A stretch of DNA of 8,355 bases from NCBI GenBank assembly GCA_030679805.1, contig JAUXST010000110.1, positions 1-8,355 on the forward strand, given 5' to 3'. The notes below the pieces were generated by a model that was given only the letters and a program-made list of their open reading frames with translations, did no database searches and was not told the origin of the DNA. How positions within the stretch are numbered: position 1 is the stretch's first letter; the number at the start of each line of letters is the position of its first letter. Both the position numbers and the translations under genes were made by a program. Origin of the DNA: Reyranella sp. (GTDB lineage: Bacteria; Pseudomonadota; Alphaproteobacteria; Reyranellales; Reyranellaceae). Positions 1 to 4,655 of the stretch are shown one piece after another.

Positions 1-551
1 AAGCTCTGCGCCGGATAGTCGAGCATGCGGCCCATCGGCGTCGACCAGATGCACGACGCCATCGGCACCAGGTAGCGGTCGCGGAAGGCTCGGCTGAAGC
101 CCGCGTCGTCGATGAACTTGCCGATGGTGAAGTCGAGGTTCTCGCATTCCTCGAGCAGCCGCGGCGCCAGGCGGTTGAAGCGCAGGATGTCGTGCGTCAT
201 GCGCAGGAACGACGGCCGCACGACGTTGCGCCGCTGGCCGAAGTAGCCCGTAAACGAGCTGCCGTACTCGAACCGTCCCTCATCGAGGCTGACGGCGAAC
301 GACATGTCGGAATTCTCGGTCGGCACGCCCAGGTGATCGAACAGAGCCACCAGGTTGGGATAGTTGCGCTCGTTGAACACGATAAAACCGACGTCGACGG
401 CGCGTGTGCCGCCGGACACCGGCGCGTCGACCGTGCAGGAATGCCCGCCGAAGCGGTCCTCGCGCTCGTAGATCACGACTTCGTGCTTGCGGCTCAACAG
501 CCAGGCCGCACCCAGTCCCGCCACACCGGCGCCAATGACGGCGATCTTCAT
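1..551 (-). CDS. COG2907-type FAD/NAD(P)-binding oxidoreductase, N-terminal part (runs off left edge)
   Basis: Reading the minus strand from the ATG at 551 gives 183 codons open to the window edge. The protein opens with a Rossmann dinucleotide-binding motif (MKIAVIGAGVAGLGAAWLL, with GxGxxG at residues 7-12). An acidic residue ends the second strand (E29 in VVIYERE), followed by DRFGGH, the usual FAD-binding start of amine-oxidase-like flavoproteins. Later segments (DVGFIVFNERNYPNL, ASCIWSTP) match what I know of COG2907 'predicted NAD/FAD-binding proteins', which are about 420-450 residues, so roughly 40% is present. An AGGGAG Shine-Dalgarno about 11 bases upstream supports the start. It lies downstream of the photolyase on the same strand. 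In Rhodobacter, homologues of both are in the singlet-oxygen (RpoE/ChrR) regulon, often with DUF1365 and cyclopropane-fatty-acid synthase genes, so a role in lipid photoprotection is plausible. The substrate is unknown. Confidence 0.85.
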   Translation of the reverse strand, partial: MKIAVIGAGVAGLGAAWLLSRKHEVVIYEREDRFGGHSCTVDAPVSGGTRAVDVGFIVFNERNYPNLVALFDHLGVPTENSDMSFAVSLDEGRFEYGSSFTGYFGQRRNVVRPSFLRMTHDILRFNRLAPRLLEECENLDFTIGKFIDDAGFSRAFRDRYLVPMASCIWSTPMGRMLDYPAQS

Positions 552-612
552 TCGAGATGACTCCCTGACATTCTTCCCACATACGCCGGGAGAAGCGGGG
601 CGGATGACCGCA

Positions 613-642
613 GGGCGCGCGCCACTGGAGTGGCGCGCGCCC
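613..642 (-). terminator. Perfect 14-bp palindrome just after the photolyase stop; terminator-like or mRNA-stabilising hairpin
   Basis: GGGCGCGCGCCACT (613-626), two bases GG, then the exact reverse complement AGTGGCGCGCGCCC (629-642). It begins 6 bases after the photolyase stop (TAG at 651-649, minus strand). In RNA this would be a very stable stem. No U-tract follows on the minus strand (CTGCGGTCATCC), so it is not a textbook intrinsic terminator. It may protect the 3' end of the photolyase message or reduce read-through into the COG2907 gene, which has its own ribosome binding site. Confidence 0.5.
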
Positions 643-648
643 AGCAAG

Positions 649-2064
649 CTAGGCCGAGCGCTTGATCGTGCGGAAAGCCTCGAGCGCGCGTTCGCGGGCG
701 GCGGCGTGGTCGACGAGGCGGGCCGGATAGATCTCCGGCGGCAGCGGCTGCTTGGCGGTCCACGGCCGATGGATGGTTTCCGCCGGCAGGCTTGCGAGTT
801 CGGGGATCCAGCGGCGCACGTAGTCGCCGCTGGGATCGAACTTCTCGGCCTGCAGCATCGGGTTGAAGACGCGGAAGTAGGACGCGGCATCGGCGCCGCT
901 GCCGGCGACCCATTGCCAGCCGGTGGCGTTGTTGGCCGGATCGGCATCGACCAGCGTGTCCCAGAACCAGCGCTCGCCGCTGCGCCAGTCGATCAGCAGG
1001 TCCTTGGTGAGGAACGACGCCGCGATCATGCGCACGCGATTGTGCATCCAGCCCGTGGTCCACAATTCGCGCATGCCGGCATCGACGATCGGATAGCCGG
1101 TGCGGCCGCGCCGCCATGCTTCCAGCGCGTCGGTCGCTTCCTCCCAGGGAAAGACGTCGAACTCGGGCCGGAAGTTGCGTTGCGCCAGGTCGCCGAAGTG
1201 GAACAGGAGGTTGTAGGCGAATTCGCGCCAGCCGAGTTCCGCCATGAACTTCTCGACGGCGGCGGAATGGCCGAGGCTGGTGGCCGCTCGCCAGATCTGG
1301 CGCGGGCTGATCTCGCCGAAGGCAAGATGCGGCGACAAGCGCGAGGTGCCCTCGATCGCGGGCAGGTCGCGCGCCTGGCGATAGCGCTGAAGCGCATCGT
1401 CGAGGAAATCGGTGAGGCGCCGCGCCGCCGCCGCTTCGCCCGGGGTCCAGCTCGCGCGCATGCCGCCCGCCCAGTCCGGCGCCGTCGGCAGGAGTTTCCA
1501 GTCCGGGAGCTTTTCGCTCTCCGGCCAGGCACGCGGCGCTGGCAGGACCTTGGGCGCGGGCAGCGGGGCGCTTGGCAAGCGCAAGGCGCGGCAGGCGCGC
1601 CAGAACGCCGTGAAAACCTTGAACGGCTGGCCGGTCTGGGTCGCCACTTCCCACGGTTCGAACAGCAGGTTGGCCTTGTGGCTTTCGGCGTTCACGCCGC
1701 GCGCCGTGAAGGACTGCTTCAGCCGCGCGTCGCGATCGCGCGCGCCCTGGTCGTAGACGCGGTTCCAATAGATCGAGCTGGCGCCGCAGGTCGCCGCCAG
1801 TTCGGCGATCGCCGTCTCGGCCGGGCCGTGCCGCAGCACCAGCCGCGAGCCCAGCGCGCGCAACGAGGCGTCGAGCGCGCCAAGGCTGTGGTGCAGCCAC
1901 CAGCGCGAGGCAGCCCCCGGCGCCCGAACGCCCTCGGTTTCCTCATCGAACACATAGACCGGCACCACGGGCCGGCCGGAGCCCAGCGCGGCCAGGAGTG
2001 CAGGATTGTCCGCGAGGCGGAGGTCGTTGCGAAACCAGACGATGGATGCCGACATGATCGGCAT
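649..2064 (-). CDS. phrB: Deoxyribodipyrimidine photolyase (class I CPD photolyase)
   Basis: This flavoenzyme repairs UV-induced cyclobutane pyrimidine dimers using blue light. The 471 residues match the usual length of about 470. The N-terminal antenna domain starts with IVWFRNDLRLADNPAL (residues 8-23). The C-terminal FAD domain carries GYPIVDAGMRELWTTGWMHN (323-342), KDLLIDW (354-360) and GWQW (382-385). By alignment from memory with E. coli PhrB, the electron-transfer tryptophan triad is W307, W360 and W383. The flavin-contacting asparagine is N379; cryptochromes usually differ there. The antenna chromophore is probably MTHF, but this is not proven. A second in-frame ATG at 2055 (MSASIVWFR) is an equally good start, since neither has a Shine-Dalgarno. 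The gene is first in a minus-strand pair with the COG2907 oxidoreductase. An ECF-like TGATCC box at 2084-2089 may make it light- or stress-inducible. Confidence 0.96.
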   Translation of the reverse strand: MPIMSASIVWFRNDLRLADNPALLAALGSGRPVVPVYVFDEETEGVRAPGAASRWWLHHSLGALDASLRALGSRLVLRHGPAETAIAELAATCGASSIYWNRVYDQGARDRDARLKQSFTARGVNAESHKANLLFEPWEVATQTGQPFKVFTAFWRACRALRLPSAPLPAPKVLPAPRAWPESEKLPDWKLLPTAPDWAGGMRASWTPGEAAAARRLTDFLDDALQRYRQARDLPAIEGTSRLSPHLAFGEISPRQIWRAATSLGHSAAVEKFMAELGWREFAYNLLFHFGDLAQRNFRPEFDVFPWEEATDALEAWRRGRTGYPIVDAGMRELWTTGWMHNRVRMIAASFLTKDLLIDWRSGERWFWDTLVDADPANNATGWQWVAGSGADAASYFRVFNPMLQAEKFDPSGDYVRRWIPELASLPAETIHRPWTAKQPLPPEIYPARLVDHAAARERALEAFRTIKRSA

Positions 2065-2089
2065 ACGGTTGGAGGTACGGAATGGATCA
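2060..2089 (-). promoter_or_regulatory. Possible ECF-sigma (RpoE/ChrR-type) promoter of the photolyase
   Basis: On the minus strand TGATCC (2089-2084) is followed, after exactly 18 bases, by TATGCC (2065-2060). TGATCC is the -35 box I recall for Rhodobacter sphaeroides sigma-E (singlet oxygen) promoters. The -10 half is a poor match beyond TA. If it is used, transcription would begin at about the second ATG (2055), giving a leaderless message. That would fit the absence of a ribosome binding site. This is one hexamer plus spacing, so it is tentative. Confidence 0.25.
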
Positions 2090-2105
2090 CTGGGTCGATT
2101 TCATC

Positions 2106-2165
2106 GGACCGCGGGCCTCCTAGGCCCGCTCATCCTCATGATGCGGGCCTGGAGGCCCGCGGTCC
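2106..2165. repeat. Composite REP-like palindrome (nested inverted repeats)
   Basis: The outer arms GGACCGCGGGCCTCC (2106-2120) and GGAGGCCCGCGGTCC (2151-2165) are perfect complements. After a single bulged T (2121), pairing continues with AGGCCCGC (2122-2129) and GCGGGCCT (2143-2150), around a 13-base loop. Each half is also a hairpin by itself: GCGGGCCTCCTAGGCCCGC and GCGGGCCTGGAGGCCCGC. The element can therefore fold as one long stem or two short ones, as in paired REP/BIME elements. It lies 6 bases beyond the stop of the EipB gene and 41 bases before the photolyase start. There is no U-tract on either side. It is probably a dispersed intergenic repeat that also acts as an mRNA 3' boundary. 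Its copy number cannot be judged here. Confidence 0.7.
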
Positions 2166-2171
2166 CTTGAC

Positions 2172-2972
2172 CTAAGACCTAGGACACACCGGCACTTTGT
2201 GCATCTCCAGGTTCGCCAGGTCGGCGGTGACGGTCAGTAGGCCGGTTTCGACCGTCAGCCGGTCGAGCACGCCGTTGTCGAACACCAGGGCGCTCACCGA
2301 AAACAGCGGCCGCTGGTCCTGCTGCCGACCGCGGGTGAAGCTCATGAACACCGGCCACGACTTGCCACCGGGCAGCGCCACCGGCTTGTCGGCCGGGCGG
2401 GCGCTGCGCACCGTGGCCTTGTCTTGCGCGGCGACCTCGATCAGGAAGGCATCGCCGATCACCTCGGCGTCGAACATCAGGGCGGGGAAGGACGCAGCCC
2501 CCGCGTTCAGCCGGTCGATCATATGGGCGATGGCCGCCGTCGGCAGCAGTGTGGGCGGCGGCAGGGTGAACTGGTTGGGCGGGTTGCCGGCATAGACGAC
2601 CTCGGCGCGCGTCTCGCCTGCCTGGCGCTGGACCCTGCCTTTGATCTCGCGCGGGTTGCCGTTCTGGGTCTGCACGACTCCGTAGCGGAAGGCGTTGCGT
2701 GTCTCCTCGCTGTCGAGCTTGGAGGCCAGGCTCATCTTCCACGAGGTGGTGAGCGCGATCTCGGTCCTGATGTCGCGCTTGAGGTGCCAGCCGGCGCAAT
2801 CCTGGGTGAGATCGTGCACGGCCGTGCCGATACGCGGCGCATTGGCCGCGGGGCCCAGGCGCAGCACATATTCGGCGCGGTGCGGCATGATCTCGGCCGC
2901 GGCTTCCCCGGACCACAGGAGGGCGGGTGACAGCGCTGCTAGCGCGGCGACAAAACTCACAAATGGACGCAT
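2172..2972 (-). CDS. eipB: EipB-family (DUF1849) periplasmic cell-envelope integrity protein
   Basis: The product has 266 residues. An N-terminal signal peptide is clear: residues 1-26 are hydrophobic and end SGEAAAE, a likely signal peptidase I site after AAA. The mature part begins MPHRAEYVLRLG, followed by a VHDLTQDCAGWHLKRD segment (residues 52-67), which I recognise as DUF1849. In Brucella abortus EipB the family forms a periplasmic beta-spiral barrel with one conserved disulfide. Here there are exactly two cysteines in the mature protein, C59 and C263, near its two ends, as expected for that bond. EipB proteins support envelope integrity in alphaproteobacteria; the molecular activity is unsettled. 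The start at 2972 was chosen because it gives the signal peptide directly and has AAGG about 8 bases upstream. The open frame extends further, but without such features. It is divergent from the L,D-transpeptidase gene, another envelope gene, with at most about 115 bases between starts. Confidence 0.87.
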   Translation of the reverse strand: MRPFVSFVAALAALSPALLWSGEAAAEIMPHRAEYVLRLGPAANAPRIGTAVHDLTQDCAGWHLKRDIRTEIALTTSWKMSLASKLDSEETRNAFRYGVVQTQNGNPREIKGRVQRQAGETRAEVVYAGNPPNQFTLPPPTLLPTAAIAHMIDRLNAGAASFPALMFDAEVIGDAFLIEVAAQDKATVRSARPADKPVALPGGKSWPVFMSFTRGRQQDQRPLFSVSALVFDNGVLDRLTVETGLLTVTADLANLEMHKVPVCPRS

Positions 2973-3018
2973 GGTGGCACCTTGCGCACGAGGCCGGACG
3001 CGGTCAATCGTGCGCGTC

Positions 3019-3528
3019 ATGACTTGGCGGCAACTTGTGGCGGGATTTTGGTCGAAGCTTTGGCGGTGCCGGGGCGATCCGCCGGCGATGGCGGCGGCCG
3101 AGCGCCAGGCCGACACGATAGAGGTCTTCAAAGCAGCGCGCCGGCTCGATCTCAAGCGTGACGGCGGCGTGCTGAAGAGCTATCGCGTGGCCCTGGGCTT
3201 CGCGCCCGAGCGGCACAAGGAGCGCGAGGGCGACGGCCGCACGCCCGAGGGCCGCTACACCATCGACGCCCGCAATCCCAAAAGCGCCTTCCATCTCTCG
3301 CTGCGCGTCTCCTATCCCGACGACGAGGACAAGGCACATGCCGCCGCACTCGGCGTGCCGCCCGGCGGCGACATCTATATTCACGGCCAGCCAAATGGAC
3401 CCACCAAGGCCACGGTCGGTCATCCCGACAAGGACTGGACCACCGGTTGCGTCGCCGTCACCGACGAAGAGATGCGTGAGATCTGGTCGCTAGTGCCCAC
3501 CGGCGCGCGCGTGGTGATTCATCCATGA
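3019..3528 (+). CDS. L,D-transpeptidase family (YkuD domain) protein
   Basis: L,D-transpeptidases form 3-3 cross-links in peptidoglycan or attach proteins to it, using a catalytic cysteine, in the periplasm. With the ATG at 3019 the product has 169 residues. The YkuD domain covers about residues 33-168: the beta-strand start IEVFKAARRLDLKRDG, then GDGRTPEGRYTID (71-83), GGDIYIHG (117-123 region) and TTGCVAVTDEEM (141-152). The catalytic signature is H122-G and, about 20 residues on, T142-G-C144. The start is uncertain. ATG 2971 would give 185 residues, ATG 3019 gives 169 and ATG 3088 gives 146. None has a strong Shine-Dalgarno and none gives a convincing signal peptide; a start at 3088 would leave more room for divergent promoters. 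The stop overlaps the next gene's ATG (ATGA at 3525-3528), indicating translational coupling. Confidence 0.88.
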   Translation: MTWRQLVAGFWSKLWRCRGDPPAMAAAERQADTIEVFKAARRLDLKRDGGVLKSYRVALGFAPERHKEREGDGRTPEGRYTIDARNPKSAFHLSLRVSYPDDEDKAHAAALGVPPGGDIYIHGQPNGPTKATVGHPDKDWTTGCVAVTDEEMREIWSLVPTGARVVIHP

Positions 3529-4238
3529 GTGCTTTCGACTTCGAGTGCGCCGGCGAGACACTGCAGGCGCTGCCGCAGGGCGCGCTCTATTGGCCGGCGC
3601 GCCGCCTGCTGGCCGTGGCCGACCTGCATCTGGAGAAGGGCTCGTCCTACGCCGTTGCCGCGCGCAAGCTGCTGCCGCGCCACGACACGCGCCAGACGCT
3701 GGCGGCGCTCGCCGCGCTGATCGATGCGCTTTCGCCCGAGACGGTGGTGTGCCTGGGCGATTCCTTCCACGATCGCGAGGCCGTGGCGCGCCTGGCCGAC
3801 GAGGAACGCGCCGAGATCGAGCGCCTGACTGCGCGCACGCGCTTCGTCTGGATCGCCGGCAACCACGATCCCGCACCGCCGCCGGGCCTTTTTGGAAAGG
3901 GGGGCTGGGGCGAGATCGCGGAAGAAATCGACGAGGGCCCGCTGGTGTTCCGCCACGAGGCGCACTTCGGCCCGGTGACGGGCGAGGTCTCCGGCCACTT
4001 CCATCCCGTCGCGGTGCTCACGGTGCGCGGCCGGGGCTTCCGCCGGCGCTGCTTCCTGACCGACGGCCGCCGGCTGATCCTGCCGGCCTTCGGCGCCTAT
4101 GCCGGCGGCCTCAACGCGCTCGATCCCGCGATCGCCCAGCTCTTCCCCGATGACTACGACGCCTTGCTGGTCGGTCGCGACGTGGTGCGACGGCTGTCGT
4201 GGCGGCAGTTGCGGCCGGATGCGGCGGCGTTGGGATGA
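3525..4238 (+). CDS. pdeM: PdeM-like metallophosphoesterase (ligase-associated DNA damage response endonuclease family, COG1407)
   Basis: A 237-residue calcineurin-type metallophosphoesterase. Metal-binding motifs appear in order: DLHLE (33-37), GDSFHD (78-83), GNHD (112-115), the RHE region at 143-145 and SGHFHP (156-161). The spacing and the C-terminal PAFGAYAGGLNAL segment match COG1407. This family is annotated as PdeM, a DNA endonuclease or phosphodiesterase usually encoded beside an ATP-dependent DNA ligase, an Lhr-like helicase and a second nuclease in a four-gene repair set. None of those partners is visible here. Instead it is coupled by a 4-base overlap to the L,D-transpeptidase gene upstream. 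Its exact substrate is therefore open; general phosphodiesterase activity is the safe call. Its high GC content agrees with the genes to its left. A small hairpin (AGAGC-GAA-GCTCT, 4239-4251) follows the stop directly. Confidence 0.88.
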   Translation: MSAFDFECAGETLQALPQGALYWPARRLLAVADLHLEKGSSYAVAARKLLPRHDTRQTLAALAALIDALSPETVVCLGDSFHDREAVARLADEERAEIERLTARTRFVWIAGNHDPAPPPGLFGKGGWGEIAEEIDEGPLVFRHEAHFGPVTGEVSGHFHPVAVLTVRGRGFRRRCFLTDGRRLILPAFGAYAGGLNALDPAIAQLFPDDYDALLVGRDVVRRLSWRQLRPDAAALG

Positions 4239-4384
4239 AGAGCGAAGCTCTCGATCGGTTTGTGGTCCGAGCCTCGACCGTCTGCTTTCCAGGCTGGTCG
4301 ATCCGCCTCGATCCGGAGATCGTCTTCATGACTGGCGATCGGCTGCACCACGCAAAGGGGCACGACCGCGGCCTTCTCTATTGA
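4235..4384 (+). CDS. Possible small ORF coupled to pdeM (49 aa), unknown
   Basis: The ATG at 4235 overlaps the pdeM stop in an ATGA arrangement, as pdeM itself overlaps the gene before it. The frame stays open for 49 codons to TGA 4382-4384, starting MKSEALDRFVVRASTVCFPG and ending HDRGLLY. I recognise no family. Third codon positions look fairly GC-rich, which is weak support for coding. There is no transmembrane segment or clear motif; it has a single cysteine. It may be a gene remnant at the junction where the lower-GC hydrazine locus begins, or simply chance. The -35 box of the next promoter starts within its stop codon. Confidence 0.25.
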   Translation: MKSEALDRFVVRASTVCFPGWSIRLDPEIVFMTGDRLHHAKGHDRGLLY

Positions 4385-4409
4385 CGGCATCCGTTGCGGT
4401 TTCTAGCTT
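4381..4409 (+). promoter_or_regulatory. Candidate sigma-70 promoter of the hydrazine-type operon
   Basis: TTGACG (4381-4386, five of six matches to the -35 consensus), an exact 17-base spacer, then TAGCTT (4404-4409, a weak -10 keeping T-A and the final T). Transcription would start near 4416 and leave a leader of about 83 bases before the small ORF at 4499. The leader contains a short hairpin, TGCCC (4423-4427) with GGGCA (4434-4438). No operator-like symmetry stands out. The support is position and spacing only. Confidence 0.4.
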
Positions 4410-4483
4410 TCCAGACAGTCGTTGCCCGCGCATGGGCAGCGCGCCACTTAGAGTGAGTGCCACGAGTCGCCAGCACACCGAGC

Positions 4484-4492
4484 AGGAGGAGG
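4484..4492 (+). promoter_or_regulatory. Very strong Shine-Dalgarno (AGGAGGAGG) for the small ORF at 4499
   Basis: AGGAGGAGG lies 6 bases before GTG 4499-4501, the ideal spacing and a longer anti-SD match than for any other gene in this window. It decides the start of an otherwise easily missed 47-codon ORF and suggests that the ORF is truly translated. Confidence 0.6.
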
Positions 4493-4498
4493 ACACTT

Positions 4499-4642
4499 GT
4501 GCCAAATCTGCAGGAGATGAAGCGGGCCGCCGCTCGGGGCAGTCCGCGACTTTCGATCGGCAAGGAAGAACGCGCAGCCTTTCGCTCGGCACCTGCCATG
4601 GCAGCACGCAGCCTACGACATATCGGGAAACGACCGCGGTAG
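4499..4642 (+). CDS. Small basic protein or leader peptide (47 aa) at the head of the cupin-MetRS operon
   Basis: It starts at GTG 4499, directly behind AGGAGGAGG, and ends at TAG 4640-4642, 13 bases before the cupin-MetRS start. The peptide begins MPNLQEMKRAAARGSPRLSI and ends LRHIGKRPR. It is strongly basic (many R and K), has no cysteine, no signal peptide and no membrane segment, and matches no family I know. Possible roles are a translated leader that couples or regulates the operon, a small accessory protein, or, much more speculatively, a peptide substrate of the MetRS-like enzyme. The close spacing and strong ribosome binding site argue for translation in the same transcript; conservation cannot be judged here. 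Confidence 0.5.
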   Translation: MPNLQEMKRAAARGSPRLSIGKEERAAFRSAPAMAARSLRHIGKRPR

Positions 4643-4655
4643 AGACGAGGCAACC

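Noticed and set aside
487..2175. Very long plus-strand open frame (over 560 codons) opposite the photolyase.
   Set aside because: It is antisense to an unmistakable photolyase, has arginine/alanine-rich low-information translation typical of GC-rich shadow frames, and shows no domain.
2973..3018. Minus-strand TTGACC near 3005 as a promoter of the EipB gene.
   Set aside because: No -10-like hexamer occurs 16-18 bases downstream, and the region is GC-rich without other support.
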